Shown: positions 51,868-61,755 of the stretch, piece after piece
Layout: the number at the start of each line of letters is the position of its first letter
Position numbering within the stretch: the first letter of the stretch is position 1
Assembly (NCBI GenBank): GCA_014238155.1
Contig: JABABQ010000028.1
Location: 1-64,000 of the forward strand
Length of the DNA stretch: 64,000 bases
Source of the DNA: Rhizobiaceae bacterium
Lineage (GTDB): Bacteria; Pseudomonadota; Alphaproteobacteria; Rhizobiales; Rhizobiaceae
Direction: 5' to 3'
The notes under the pieces: generated by a model
What the model was told of the DNA's origin: nothing
Seen by the model: only the letters and a program-made list of their open reading frames with translations
Database searches by the model: none
Translations under genes and position numbers: made by a program

Positions 51868-54800
51868 TGAACCGCGGCCTCGTCATCGATGAACACACCA
51901 AACTTTCGCAAGGCAGAGCTTCTACACCGACGAATTCTGCCTGGGTGTCGGCCAATGCCGGATCTGGCAAGACCTATGTTCTGGCGCAAAGGGTGGTCCG
52001 GCAATTATTGTCCGGTGTCGATCCGTCACGAATATTGTGCCTCACCTATACCAAGGCTGCTGCCGGTGAAATGTCGAACAGGGTGTTTGACATTTTAGGA
52101 CAATGGGTTGGCCTCAGCGATGCAGAATTAGGCGACGAAATTGAACGCATCGAGGGAGAGCCGGCCAGACCAACTCAACTGGCCCGCGCCCGCATTCTCT
52201 TTGCCCGTGCGCTGGAAACTCCAGGCGGCCTGAAAATTCAAACCATACATGCATTCTGCGAAGCTTTGCTGCACCAGTTCCCATTGGAGGCGAACGTTCC
52301 TGGAACATTTACGGTGATGGATGATCAGATGCAGCGCCAGCTGATGGCGCAAGCACGTCAGTCCATTGCAGTGGCTGCACACACCCACCCAGACAACACA
52401 ATTGGCAGTGCGTTTCTTGAATTGATGGATCTGGCGTCCGACGCCCAAATCAACAAGGTATTTGGTGAAGTCGTCAACCACAGAGAGGCACTTGCCAGCT
52501 GGTTGGAGCGAATTGGCGGACCGGAAGGGGCCACAAATCACGCCAGGAAATTGCTCGGCTTTGGGCCTTCCGACAGTGTGGACAATCTCACAAATACAGC
52601 CCTGGCTGCCAGCCTGTTTCAGCACCTTAACTGCGATGAAATTGCGGTATTTGCGGAATCTACAGGCGCCACCAATTCGATAAAGTTTGCTGCACACTTG
52701 AGAGCTTTCCTCACTGCTCAATCGACACAGGAAGCGGCTTTGGCAATCGACACCATTTTGCTGATAAAATCGGGGGCACTGCGCAGCTTTGGCAAATATC
52801 CATCCAAAGACATCGAAAACCGGTTCCCCGGCCTGCGAAGTGCGCTGGAAACCGAAGGCGAACGCTGGCTGGCGGCAAAATCCCGCATTAAGACCTTGCA
52901 TCTGATTCTTAAAACCCAACCTCTGCTGGTAATTGCCGATGCAATGGTCGGCTATTACGCCCAGGAAAAGCGGCAACGCGGATTGCTCGACTTTGATGAC
53001 TTGATCGAACGCACAGCAGACCTTTTGTCCCGCAGCGATGCCCGCTCCTGGGTGCTTTACAAACTAGATCTCGGCATCGATCACGTTCTGCTGGATGAGG
53101 CGCAGGATACGAACCCCAAACAATGGCAAATTATCTCGGCACTGGCCGAGGAATTCTTCACGGGCAAGTCAGCTCGCTTGACCCAGCGCACCGTCTTTGC
53201 AGTAGGTGATGAAAAGCAATCCATCTATTCTTTCCGGGGTGCCGAGCCACGCAATTTTGCAGAACAGAAGCGCCGTTATCAACGGCAGATTACTGCTGCC
53301 CAAAAATCTTTCGAAGACGTTTCTCTGGGGCTATCCTTTCGCTCCACTACTGATGTTTTGGCGGCGGTCGATGCGGTCTTCAACATCGAAGAACACGCCC
53401 AGGGAGTGACATTTGGCGCCCCGCCTCCCTCGCATACTGCCGCCCGCCAAAAAGACCCGGGCTCGGTTGAAGTCTGGGATCTGATTGAAGCCGCACCGGG
53501 GGATGATCCTGAGAACTGGCATGTACCGATGGATATCGCAGGCCAGCACCAGGCGCTGCTGTTGGCTGACAAAATGGCTGATAAAATCGCATCCTGGGTT
53601 GGCAGTGAAACGATTGAAGCCAGCGGCAAGATAATCACTGCCGGAGATATTCTGGTACTTGTACGATCTCGCGACCGGTTTGTCGGAGCCTTGAACAGAG
53701 CGTTGAAAACCCGCGATATAGCCGTTTCCGGCGCCGATAGGTTGATCGTTACCGATCATATTGCTGTTAAGGATCTGATGGCGCTCGGGCAGGTCACGTT
53801 AACTCCACAGGATGATTTATCGCTTGCGGTTATTTTGAAGTCTCCCCTAATTGGATTGTCGGAAGAAGATCTGTTTGATCTGACGCAAAGTCGATTTCTG
53901 TCGAATACGGAAATTTCCCTGTTTGAAGCCCTCAAACGCGCAAAGGGCCAACAATTCTCCGATGCATTTGATGAAATTACCCATTGGCGAAAACTGAGTG
54001 ACCAAGTCCCGGTGTTCGAATTTTACGCCCGAATACTCGGGAAAATGGGAGGGCGAAAGAAGATTTTGGCCCGTCTCGGCAATGAAGCTGAAGATGTCAT
54101 TGACGCTTTTTTGGATACCGCCCTTACTTATGAGCAGGGCAGCATTCCCGGACTGCAGGCGTTTCTTGAAGCATTGCTGGAAGAAAAACCGGAAATCAAA
54201 CGCGAAATGGACGCTTCTGCCGGGGAGGTCCGCATCATGACAGTACATGCGGCAAAAGGCCTTGAGGCGCCAATCGTCTTTCTAGTCGATAAAAGCAGCC
54301 CAGCATTCCAGAGCCAGCACGCGCCCAGCCTTTATGGCTGGTCAGAAAATAATCAGGAGGCCTGCTATCTCTGGGTTCCCAGGAGCGACGATCATTGCAG
54401 CAAGACCCTGGCGCTTCGTGACGATGAAAAGCGCCGGGCAGAAGAAGAGTATCGCCGGTTGCTTTATGTCGCAATGACCCGAGCTGAAGATCGGCTGATC
54501 ATTTGCGGATACCGCGGTAAAACCAATCCTGGCGCGCCAAACTGGCATGACATGGTCCGCACCGCGCTGGAACCTGACTGGCAGGATATCTACGCCGACG
54601 GTCAAAGCGAGCACGGCGGCGATGGCGAAGTGTTGTGGCATCGCTGGAAGGCTCCAAATTCGCCGACGCCAGTCATCAATCCAAAAACCCCACCCCATTC
54701 CACTGTACCGATTAGATCCACCGAATTACCTGACTGGATATCGAAGGTCTTGCCACCGGAGATCAAATTACCGCGACCCCTCAATCCGTCTGGCGCACAG

Positions 54801-55415
54801 ACCGATATTGACGAAACTCTCGCCCAACAACCGGCACTGAGCTCTCCATTCCAACGAACTTCAGCTGATCCTGCAACTCCTGATCCGCGGCGGCGAGGAA
54901 CGGCATTGCATAAATTGCTTCAGGTGCTGCCGGACATGGAAGATTCGAAACGGTGGCCGGCAGCTGAGGCCTATCTTGCCAAGCAGTTACCGCAATATAC
55001 GCCGGACCTGCACCTCGACATGCTGCAATCCCTAAAAGAGGTGTTGGATCACCCTCAGTTAAGAGATTGCTTTGACCTTCAAACGAGTCGTGGGGAAGTG
55101 TCATTAATGGGCACAATTGCCACCAAAAACGGGCCCCGTTCGGTCTCCGGCCAGATAGACCGGTTGACGGTTGGCGAAGATGAAGTGACGATATTGGACT
55201 ATAAAACCAATTTGCAGGTACCTGAATCGCACGATGATATACCTCCCGATTACGTCACGCAGCTGGCGCTTTATCGTGAGCTGGTGGCACGTCTTTATCC
55301 TCAATTGCCGATCAAATGTATGCTGGTCTGGACTCATGGCACTGAGGGGCCACAGATCATGAAGCTTGAAAGTTCAAGACTGGATGCCGCCTATTTGCAA
55401 ATCGCGCAGCTGTGA
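51867..55415 (+). CDS. addA: Double-strand-break repair helicase AddA
   Basis: AddA is the UvrD-like helicase/nuclease of the AddAB complex. The 1,182-residue protein shows WVSANAGSGKTYVLAQRVV (Walker A), LCLTYTKAAAGEMSNRVF, IQTIHAFCEALLHQFPLEANVP, HVLLDEAQDTNPKQWQI (Walker B), AVGDEKQSIYSFRGA, and RIMTVHAAKGLEAPIVFL with EEYRRLLYVAMTRAEDRLIICGY (motifs V and VI). The C-terminal nuclease domain ends with EVTILDYKTN. It starts in the TGATG overlap with addB, so both subunits are coupled. trxA follows about 110 bases later. Confidence 0.96.
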   Translation: MNRGLVIDEHTKLSQGRASTPTNSAWVSANAGSGKTYVLAQRVVRQLLSGVDPSRILCLTYTKAAAGEMSNRVFDILGQWVGLSDAELGDEIERIEGEPARPTQLARARILFARALETPGGLKIQTIHAFCEALLHQFPLEANVPGTFTVMDDQMQRQLMAQARQSIAVAAHTHPDNTIGSAFLELMDLASDAQINKVFGEVVNHREALASWLERIGGPEGATNHARKLLGFGPSDSVDNLTNTALAASLFQHLNCDEIAVFAESTGATNSIKFAAHLRAFLTAQSTQEAALAIDTILLIKSGALRSFGKYPSKDIENRFPGLRSALETEGERWLAAKSRIKTLHLILKTQPLLVIADAMVGYYAQEKRQRGLLDFDDLIERTADLLSRSDARSWVLYKLDLGIDHVLLDEAQDTNPKQWQIISALAEEFFTGKSARLTQRTVFAVGDEKQSIYSFRGAEPRNFAEQKRRYQRQITAAQKSFEDVSLGLSFRSTTDVLAAVDAVFNIEEHAQGVTFGAPPPSHTAARQKDPGSVEVWDLIEAAPGDDPENWHVPMDIAGQHQALLLADKMADKIASWVGSETIEASGKIITAGDILVLVRSRDRFVGALNRALKTRDIAVSGADRLIVTDHIAVKDLMALGQVTLTPQDDLSLAVILKSPLIGLSEEDLFDLTQSRFLSNTEISLFEALKRAKGQQFSDAFDEITHWRKLSDQVPVFEFYARILGKMGGRKKILARLGNEAEDVIDAFLDTALTYEQGSIPGLQAFLEALLEEKPEIKREMDASAGEVRIMTVHAAKGLEAPIVFLVDKSSPAFQSQHAPSLYGWSENNQEACYLWVPRSDDHCSKTLALRDDEKRRAEEEYRRLLYVAMTRAEDRLIICGYRGKTNPGAPNWHDMVRTALEPDWQDIYADGQSEHGGDGEVLWHRWKAPNSPTPVINPKTPPHSTVPIRSTELPDWISKVLPPEIKLPRPLNPSGAQTDIDETLAQQPALSSPFQRTSADPATPDPRRRGTALHKLLQVLPDMEDSKRWPAAEAYLAKQLPQYTPDLHLDMLQSLKEVLDHPQLRDCFDLQTSRGEVSLMGTIATKNGPRSVSGQIDRLTVGEDEVTILDYKTNLQVPESHDDIPPDYVTQLALYRELVARLYPQLPIKCMLVWTHGTEGPQIMKLESSRLDAAYLQIAQL

Positions 55416-55527
55416 ACAGATTCCACCGCTGCTGCTTCTTGACCCGCAATGTCCGGCTCCCTACGTTCCACCCAACGAGGCGCAAACTGTGATTCCCCGA
55501 AGACCGGGGATCGATTAGGAGCATGAT

Positions 55528-55848
55528 ATGGCGACTGTGAAAACCGACACCGGAAACTTCGATTCTGATGTCCTGAACTCCGATACACCCGTAGTGGTCG
55601 ATTTCTGGGCCGAATGGTGTGGACCTTGTAAGATGATCGCTCCAAGTCTGGAGGAAATTGCCAACGAAATGGACGGCAAGGTGAAGATCGCTAAGGTAAA
55701 CATGGATGAAAATCCTGACCTGGCTGCCAAATACGGCATTCGCTCGATCCCCACACTGCTGATGTTCAAAGATGGAGAGCCAGTTGCAATTCAGGTTGGC
55801 GCGGCACCAAAGAACAAATTGTCAGACTGGATTTCCAACGAAATCTAA
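55528..55848 (+). CDS. trxA: Thioredoxin
   Basis: This 106-residue cytoplasmic thiol-disulfide reductase has the active site [13 protein letters not shown] (W-C-G-P-C, about residues 31-35) and the cis-proline loop in [15 protein letters not shown]. It keeps proteins such as ribonucleotide reductase reduced. AGGAG lies just before the ATG at 55528. It sits about 110 bases after addA and is followed by an intrinsic terminator, so it could end the addAB operon or have its own promoter. Confidence 0.97.
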   Translation: MATVKTDTGNFDSDVLNSDTPVVVDFWAEWCGPCKMIAPSLEEIANEMDGKVKIAKVNMDENPDLAAKYGIRSIPTLLMFKDGEPVAIQVGAAPKNKLSDWISNEI

Positions 55849-55874
55849 TTCTGAAAGCTGCTCAATTCAACACA

Positions 55875-55906
55875 GCACCCGGATCAATCGATTCGGGTGC
55901 TTTTTT
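55875..55906 (+). terminator. Intrinsic terminator after trxA
   Basis: GCACCCG (55875-55881) pairs with CGGGTGC (55894-55900) over a 12-base loop and is followed by six T residues (55901-55906). It lies 27 bases after the trxA stop and separates trxA from argB. Confidence 0.9.
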
Positions 55907-55957
55907 ATATGGACTAATTGATGTAGCTAGGGTCAGGACTCCAACGGTTGCACTCCC

Positions 55958-56863
55958 ATGACCCAGAATTCCACGCCTCCGATTATCGACGCTGAGACCC
56001 GAACTCACCTTTTGTCCCAGGCGCTGCCTTACATGCAGGCCCATACAGGCAAAACAATTGTCATCAAATATGGTGGCCACGCCATGGGTAATGCAGAGCT
56101 TGGAAAAGCCTTCGCCCGCGATGTTGCGCTGCTTCGTCAGTCTGGAGTTGAGCCGATTGTTGTGCATGGCGGCGGACCACAGATTGGCGCGATGCTCGAC
56201 CAAATGGGAATTGAAAGCGAATTCAAGGGCGGTATGAGGGTCACCGACAAGGCGACCGTGGAAATTGTTGAAATGGTGCTGGCCGGGCTGATCAATAAAA
56301 ATATCGTGGCCGATTTCAACGCCGAAGGTGCCCGCGCAATTGGCCTGTGCGGCAAGGATGGAAATATGGTGCGGGCCAAAAAAATGCACCGAACTCAACG
56401 GGATCCCGACAGCAAAATTGAAGAAATTGTCGATCTCGGTTATGTCGGAGAGCCAGAAAAAATTGATACATCAGTGCTCACGACCGTTGTTGGTTCCGGC
56501 CTGATACCGATCATTGCGCCAGTAGCCTTTGGTGCGGGAGGCGAGACCTACAATGTCAATGCTGACACATTTGCTGGCGCTATTGCTGGTGCATTGAGTG
56601 CCAATCGATTGCTGTTCTTGACGGATGTTCCCGGTGTTCTGGATAAGCAAGGCAAATTGATCCCGCGGCTGAGCATCAAACAGGCGGATGATCTGATTGA
56701 AGATGGAACCATTTCAGGTGGTATGATCCCGAAGGTTGAAACCTGTATTGAAGTACTCAACAAGGGTGTGGAGGCGGTTGTCATTGTCAATGGCAAGGCT
56801 CCACATGCGGTATTGTTGGAATTGTTTACCGATCACGGTGCCGGGACGATGTTTGTACGATGA
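55958..56863 (+). CDS. argB: Acetylglutamate kinase
   Basis: ArgB phosphorylates N-acetylglutamate, the second and controlled step of arginine synthesis. The 301-residue protein carries [14 protein letters not shown] (lysine for phosphate), [18 protein letters not shown], and the C-terminal [38 protein letters not shown]. Length and motifs are typical, and the N-terminal extension (about residues 1-25) suggests the arginine-sensitive hexameric type. Its TGA overlaps the next start (ATGA), coupling it to the HAD nucleotidase. It has its own upstream region after the trxA terminator. Confidence 0.96.
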   Translation: MTQNSTPPIIDAETRTHLLSQALPYMQAHTGKTIVIKYGGHAMGNAELGKAFARDVALLRQSGVEPIVVHGGGPQIGAMLDQMGIESEFKGGMRVTDKATVEIVEMVLAGLINKNIVADFNAEGARAIGLCGKDGNMVRAKKMHRTQRDPDSKIEEIVDLGYVGEPEKIDTSVLTTVVGSGLIPIIAPVAFGAGGETYNVNADTFAGAIAGALSANRLLFLTDVPGVLDKQGKLIPRLSIKQADDLIEDGTISGGMIPKVETCIEVLNKGVEAVVIVNGKAPHAVLLELFTDHGAGTMFVR

Positions 56864-57579
56864 TTGAACAGGATCGACGCAAAAGGCTCAAAATTTCCTT
56901 TGAAGATGTAACCGAGTGGGTCTTCGACCTCGACAATACCCTGTATCCGCGCCATTGCGATTTGTTTGCCCAGATCGACTGGAAGATGACAGACTATGTG
57001 GCCGAGCTTTTGGACATGCCAAAACCAGAGGCCAGAATTCTGCAAAAGGAACTATACCGCAGCCACGGCACCACTTTGCGGGGGTTGATGGAACGGTTTG
57101 ACATCGATCCACACGACTTTCTCGACAAGGTGCACGACATTGACTATTCACCGGTCGATCCAAATCCGGTTTTGGGCGACTTGATTGCCGCACTTCCAGG
57201 CCGCAAACACATATTCACCAATGGGGATGTCCCCCATGCGAAACGCACAACCGACAGGTTGGGCATCACCGATCATTTTCATCAGGTATTTGATATTGTT
57301 GCATCCGACCTGGTGCCCAAACCGGCTGAAAGCCCCTATGTCAAATTTCTGCAAAGCCATTCGGTCGACCCGCTAAAGGCGGCGATGTTTGAAGACATGC
57401 CGCGCAATCTCCATGTGCCGAATAAGTTTGGGATGCGTACTGTGCTGGTTACACCGGCCAACAATTCTGACCACAATGCCGAGGCCTGGGAGCATGAAGT
57501 CGTGGAAGATCAGGCGATCGATTTTGCAACCGATCACCTTGATGATTTTCTTGCTGACCTGCTGGAGGCACTGGATTAG
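56860..57579 (+). CDS. HAD-superfamily pyrimidine 5'-nucleotidase
   Basis: This 239-residue HAD hydrolase has motif [11 protein letters not shown] (nucleophile and general acid aspartates), motif II in [13 protein letters not shown] and motif III-IV lysine and aspartates in [10 protein letters not shown] and [13 protein letters not shown]. The helical cap between motifs I and II is of the pyrimidine-nucleotidase subgroup (SDT1/YjjG-like). It overlaps argB by four bases, an arrangement found in other Hyphomicrobiales. The nucleotide preference is by family similarity, not proven. Confidence 0.85.
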   Translation: MIEQDRRKRLKISFEDVTEWVFDLDNTLYPRHCDLFAQIDWKMTDYVAELLDMPKPEARILQKELYRSHGTTLRGLMERFDIDPHDFLDKVHDIDYSPVDPNPVLGDLIAALPGRKHIFTNGDVPHAKRTTDRLGITDHFHQVFDIVASDLVPKPAESPYVKFLQSHSVDPLKAAMFEDMPRNLHVPNKFGMRTVLVTPANNSDHNAEAWEHEVVEDQAIDFATDHLDDFLADLLEALD

Positions 57580-57596
57580 AAACTTTCCAACCGAAT

Positions 57597-58592
57597 TCAG
57601 ATACCCGATTGAGCCAACAGATTGGCAAGGCTGACTTGTGGTCGTGGACCGACATGCTGAATGACTTCCGCAGCAGCCAAACCGCCGATCAGCGCGCAAT
57701 CTCGCAGTTTGTAGTCATGAGTCAGGCCATAGAGGAACCCCGATGCATAAAGATCGCCGGCACCTGTTGTGTCTTCCAATACTTCAATCGCATGGGCAGC
57801 AACTTCAATTAATTCTTCGCCTGCAACAATTATTGATCCCTCTTCACCTCGGGTGACCGCAGCCAGCGCCACGTCGGCCTTAACAAGTGACATCGCCGTG
57901 GCAAGATCTGAGGTTTCATAGAGGCTCTTTAGCTCCGCATCATTGGCGAAGATTATGTCGACGGTGCCGCTGCGCATCAGTTCCAGAAACTCGCCACGAT
58001 AGCGATCAACACAAAACGGATCTGACAGGGTGATTGCCACCTGCCGGTTGTTATCATGGGCAATTTGTGCGGCCAGCCTGATGGCGTTTTTGGCCAGCGG
58101 CGGGTCCCACAAATAGCCTTCAAAATAGGTGACTTTCGACCGCGCCACCACATCAGCATCAACATCTTCCGGGCCCAGCTCAACACAGGCGCCAAGATAG
58201 GTGTTCATCGACCGCTCACCATCCGGGGTGACAAAAATCATCGAGCGAGCAGTTGGTGGAGTACCGTTTAACGGCTTGGTTCCGAAATCCACACCGATTG
58301 CCCGGATATCATGGGTAAATATTTCACCCAAATGGTCATCGGCAACTTTGCCGAAATACGCTGCAGTGCCCCCGAGGCTGGCAATTCCTGCTGCTGTGTT
58401 GCCAGCACTGCCGCCAGAAGCTTCAATCGCTGGCCCCATCACCGCATACAGGTGCTCAGCACGGGCCGCGTCGATCAGGTTCATAGAAGCTTTGATTATG
58501 TTTTCACGAACCAGAAAATCATCATCAGCACGCGCAATGATATCAACAATCGCGTTGCCTACGGTCAACACGTCAAAATCGGGTTTTGTCAC
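57597..58592 (-). CDS. PfkB-family adenosine kinase
   Basis: This 331-residue ribokinase-fold enzyme probably phosphorylates adenosine. FDVLTVGNAIVDIIARADDDFL opens it; EASGGSAGNTAAGIASLGGTAAYFGKV and TLSDPFCVDRYRGEFLEL are typical of bacterial adenosine-kinase-type members, and EDTTGAGDLYASGFLYGL is the catalytic signature. A GTG at 58592 is chosen because AGGAG lies six to seven bases before it and the encoded N-terminus fits the family. A longer frame to 58640 is not conserved. The CysZ-like gene on the plus strand starts 128 bases away. Confidence 0.85.
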   Translation of the reverse strand: MTKPDFDVLTVGNAIVDIIARADDDFLVRENIIKASMNLIDAARAEHLYAVMGPAIEASGGSAGNTAAGIASLGGTAAYFGKVADDHLGEIFTHDIRAIGVDFGTKPLNGTPPTARSMIFVTPDGERSMNTYLGACVELGPEDVDADVVARSKVTYFEGYLWDPPLAKNAIRLAAQIAHDNNRQVAITLSDPFCVDRYRGEFLELMRSGTVDIIFANDAELKSLYETSDLATAMSLVKADVALAAVTRGEEGSIIVAGEELIEVAAHAIEVLEDTTGAGDLYASGFLYGLTHDYKLRDCALIGGLAAAEVIQHVGPRPQVSLANLLAQSGI

Positions 58593-58720
58593 AGAGAACT
58601 CCTGGTCGCCAGTTTGTTGATCAACTAGCGGTAAGTACAAGGAAAATAAAGCCCCTGACTTGTGTCACCCAATCGGCGAACCCATCTAAGGGCAAATACA
58701 GCAACCCCGGAGCGGTGCAA

Positions 58721-59410
58721 ATGAGTGAACAGGGGCTGATTGGTGCCATTTTGAAAACACTGTCTCAGATGTTTTCACCACCCTTTCGCACTGTTCTTTG
58801 GAAATCTCTCGGTTTGACAATCACCTTGTTCGTTGGCTTCTGGATGGTTCTCCAAGCCGGGTACGGAGCGTTTTTGGAACCAATGCTGGCTGACTATTCA
58901 CTGATCAGTACAATGCTTGCCTGGTTGCTGGGCGCGGGCCTGATTTTGGGGATGGGATTTCTTGTAGCACCGGTTTCTTCTGTCTTTGCCGGTGTTTTCC
59001 TTGATGAAATTGCCGAAGAAGTGGAGACCGTTCATTATCCAGGTGATCCTAGTGGCAAGCCATTGGGAATAGCTCAGTCGATCGGTATCACAGCACAGTT
59101 CTTTGGCCTTGTGGTCGTTGGCAATCTGATTGCTTTGATGCTGGTATTGTTTCTTGGACTTGGAGTTCTGATCTTTTTTCTGCTCAACGGCTACTTGCTG
59201 GGACGGGAATATTTTCAGTTCGCCGCCTTGCGTCATCGACCGTTGGAAGAGGTGACCGCGCTGCAAAAACAATTCGGTTCCGAAATTTTCTTTGCCGGAC
59301 TGGCCATTGCGGTTGTTTTGGTAATTCCCATCGTCAATTTCCTGACACCGCTCTTTGCTGGTGCATTGATGGTTCATGTCTACAAGCGAATTGAATTAAA
59401 ATCGACCTGA
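58721..59410 (+). CDS. EI24/CysZ-like integral membrane protein
   Basis: This 229-residue protein has four to five membrane helices and the EI24/CysZ pattern: FSPPFRTVLWKSLGLTITLFV at the start and VYPG-type turn in HYPGDPSGK, ending IVNFLTPLFAGALMVHVYKRI, the conserved C-terminal block of the family. CysZ is a sulfate transporter in gammaproteobacteria; alphaproteobacterial relatives are less studied and need not transport sulfate. The ATG at 58721 (MSEQGLIGAIL) is chosen; the longer frame to 58586 overlaps the adenosine-kinase region. It converges on nth. Confidence 0.82.
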   Translation: MSEQGLIGAILKTLSQMFSPPFRTVLWKSLGLTITLFVGFWMVLQAGYGAFLEPMLADYSLISTMLAWLLGAGLILGMGFLVAPVSSVFAGVFLDEIAEEVETVHYPGDPSGKPLGIAQSIGITAQFFGLVVVGNLIALMLVLFLGLGVLIFFLLNGYLLGREYFQFAALRHRPLEEVTALQKQFGSEIFFAGLAIAVVLVIPIVNFLTPLFAGALMVHVYKRIELKST

Positions 59411-59416
59411 GCACGA

Positions 59417-60172
59417 TCAGTCAAATTGAGGTTGTTCCAGCGCTACAATCGCTGCGGGAACGGAACATGTTTTTTCCTTCGACTTGCACAAATCTGCAAT
59501 GATGCAGGCTTCACATTCCGGTTTGCGCGCCTTGCAGGTATAGCGGCCGTGAAGGATCAACCAATTATGTGCGTGATAGAGAAATTCTTCAGGAATGCGG
59601 CGCATCAAAATATCTTCAATCTCATCCGGGGTTTTGCCGGGCGCCAGGCCGATACGATTGCCGATGCGAAGTATATGTGTGTCCACCGCCATTGTTGAAT
59701 GACCGAACGCCATGGACAGGACGACGTTTGCAGTCTTGCGACCAACTCCGGGAAGCGTCACCAATGCATCCCGGTCTTGCGGTACTATGCCACTAAAATC
59801 ATCAATCAGCTTCTGCGACAGCGCAATGACATTCTTTGCCTTGTTTCGATACAGGCCGATGGTTTTGATATGCTCGCGCACCTTGGCTTCGCCCAGCGCC
59901 AACATCTTTTCCGGAGTATCGGCAAGTTTGAACAGATCTTTCGTTGCCCTATTGACCCCGACATCCGTGGCCTGGGCAGACAATGCTACGGCAACAACAA
60001 GCGTATAGGGATTGACATGTTCCAGTTCGCCCTTGGGCTCTGGACGCTGTTGTTTGAACCGGCTGAAAATCTCCCTTATCTCAGCTTTGGTATATTTGCT
60101 GCGGGGCAGTTTTTTCGGCTTGCGGAAATTTGGCTTTTTGACCATCGCGGATTTGTCAGTTTTCTTGCTCAT
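59417..60172 (-). CDS. nth: Endonuclease III (Nth)
   Basis: This is a DNA glycosylase/AP lyase that removes oxidised pyrimidines. The 251-residue protein contains the helix-hairpin-helix LVTLPGVGRKTANVVLSMAFG with the catalytic lysine in the first loop, the aspartate in AVDTHILRIGNRIGLAPG, and the iron-sulfur cluster CKARKPECEACIIADLC (C-x6-C-x2-C-x5-C). A basic N-terminal extension (about residues 1-30, Lys/Arg-rich) is longer than in Escherichia coli. The gene is divergent from the DUF2244 gene, 22 bases away. Confidence 0.95.
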   Translation of the reverse strand: MSKKTDKSAMVKKPNFRKPKKLPRSKYTKAEIREIFSRFKQQRPEPKGELEHVNPYTLVVAVALSAQATDVGVNRATKDLFKLADTPEKMLALGEAKVREHIKTIGLYRNKAKNVIALSQKLIDDFSGIVPQDRDALVTLPGVGRKTANVVLSMAFGHSTMAVDTHILRIGNRIGLAPGKTPDEIEDILMRRIPEEFLYHAHNWLILHGRYTCKARKPECEACIIADLCKSKEKTCSVPAAIVALEQPQFD

Positions 60173-60194
60173 GACTGTGATCTATACTCGCTTC

Positions 60195-60680
60195 ATGAGC
60201 GCATACAACATGGCATCGAACACCATCGTATTTTCGGCGCGCCTTTCTCCCTATCGTTCGCTGGGGCGAAAGGGGTTCAGAATCCTGTTTGGCCTTGTAG
60301 CCGGCATATGTTTGATCATTGGGCTGGTATTTTTCGCCCTCGGCCTGTGGCCTGTTCTGGGTTTTATGGGCCTGGATGTGCTGCTGGTGTACTGGGCCTT
60401 TAAGTCTAATTTCTGGTCTGCCAGGGCTTACGAAGATGTCGAAATATCTCGTCAACATGTATTGCTGCGAAAAGTGAGTCCGAAGGGGCGTGCACGCGAC
60501 CACACATTTCCGCAGTTTGGAACACGATTTGAGATCGACCGGCATGATGAGATCGGTATTACAAAAATGCGACTGGCCCACCGGCTGGACAGTGTTGAAT
60601 TTGGCTATTTTCTCAATCCTCACGACAGAGAGAGTTTTGCATTGGCCTTTCAAACGGCCATGGCTACCGCAAAACGTTGA
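60195..60680 (+). CDS. DUF2244 domain membrane protein
   Basis: This 161-residue protein has two membrane helices (about residues 28-48 and 52-70: GLVAGICLIIGLVFFALGLWPVLGFMGLDVLLVYWAF) and a soluble C-terminal region with EDVEISRQHVLLRKVSPKG and FGYFLNPHDRESFALAF, the pattern of the alphaproteobacterial DUF2244 family. The function is unknown. The ATG at 60195 (MSAYNMASNTIVFS) is chosen over the longer frame to 60012, which overlaps nth. It is followed by the methyltransferase gene after about 70 bases. Confidence 0.85.
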   Translation: MSAYNMASNTIVFSARLSPYRSLGRKGFRILFGLVAGICLIIGLVFFALGLWPVLGFMGLDVLLVYWAFKSNFWSARAYEDVEISRQHVLLRKVSPKGRARDHTFPQFGTRFEIDRHDEIGITKMRLAHRLDSVEFGYFLNPHDRESFALAFQTAMATAKR

Positions 60681-60752
60681 GCAAGTTTCGGGTGGCGAAG
60701 TCGGTTCATTTTTGATTGATTGCGAGCAACAAATATTTTGTGGAGTCACCCC

Positions 60753-61700
60753 ATGTTAGCAACAGCCAGCAATTTGAAACCGGCAACCGATTTTACCCAC
60801 GCCCATGACGATTACGAGACCGTGCGCAGCGTGCTGCAGCACATCACTGAGAACTGGCGCGATCATCCCGACCTGGACGAACTGACCCAGTTAACAGGTC
60901 TGCCACCAACGCGGCTGCAAAAAACATTTACCCGCTGGGCAGGTATCTCGCCGAAGGCATTTCTTCAGGCAGTCACCCTGGATCACGCCAAAAAACTTCT
61001 GGAAGGCGGATTGCCCCTGCTCGATACTTCCTACGAGTTGGGCCTGTCGGGTCCGGGGCGACTGCACGATCTGTTTGTCACCCACGAAGCGATGTCTCCG
61101 GGCGTCTACAAGGCACAGGGTGAAGGGCTCGAAATTCGCTATGGGTTTCACGGATCTCCGTTCGGAGAGGCGCTGATCATGACCACCGACCGCGGCCTGG
61201 CCGGGCTCGCATTTGCCGACAATGACGGCCATGGCAGCATTGCGGCCGGGGATGGGCGTCATGCAGGCGAAGTAGGGACCGGATCCTTCAACAGACCCGA
61301 AGCGCTGAACGACATGCGCAAACGCTGGCCGCGCGCAACCTATGTGGAGGACCTTGGCTTCACCGCGCCTTATGCACGACGGATATTTGACCCCTCCTGT
61401 TGGACCCCGGACCAGCCACTACGTGTGGTGCTAATCGGCACGGACTTCCAGATTCGCGTCTGGGAAGGATTGCTCAGAATTCCGGTCGGAAAAGCAACAA
61501 CCTATTCGGGCCTGGCCAGCAGCCTGGATCGACCAGATGCAGCTCGTGCCGTTGGTACAGCCGTGGGGCGCAACCCAATTTCCTTTGTGGTTCCGTGTCA
61601 CCGGGTATTGGGCAAATCCGGCCAATTGACCGGTTATCACTGGGGACTGACACGCAAGCGGGCAATGCTCGGCTGGGAAGCTGGAATTACCGCCCACTAG
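60753..61700 (+). CDS. AraC-HTH / O6-alkylguanine-DNA methyltransferase fusion (Ada-like)
   Basis: This 315-residue protein combines an AraC-type helix-turn-helix (about residues 20-110: DLDELTQLTGLPPTRLQKTFTRWAGISPKAFLQAVTL) with an MGMT suicide methyltransferase domain. The alkyl-acceptor cysteine is in FVVPCHRVLGKSGQLTGYHWGL near residue 290. The Ada N-terminal methylphosphotriester domain with its four zinc cysteines is absent, so regulation by that route is not expected. It repairs O6-methylguanine and may also act as a regulator. The ATG at 60753 (MLATASNLKP) is used. Confidence 0.9.
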   Translation: MLATASNLKPATDFTHAHDDYETVRSVLQHITENWRDHPDLDELTQLTGLPPTRLQKTFTRWAGISPKAFLQAVTLDHAKKLLEGGLPLLDTSYELGLSGPGRLHDLFVTHEAMSPGVYKAQGEGLEIRYGFHGSPFGEALIMTTDRGLAGLAFADNDGHGSIAAGDGRHAGEVGTGSFNRPEALNDMRKRWPRATYVEDLGFTAPYARRIFDPSCWTPDQPLRVVLIGTDFQIRVWEGLLRIPVGKATTYSGLASSLDRPDAARAVGTAVGRNPISFVVPCHRVLGKSGQLTGYHWGLTRKRAMLGWEAGITAH

Positions 61701-61755
61701 CACCGTTCAGGGTTTAAGGACGTGCAACGCTACATCCAGATGATATGCTGTTGCT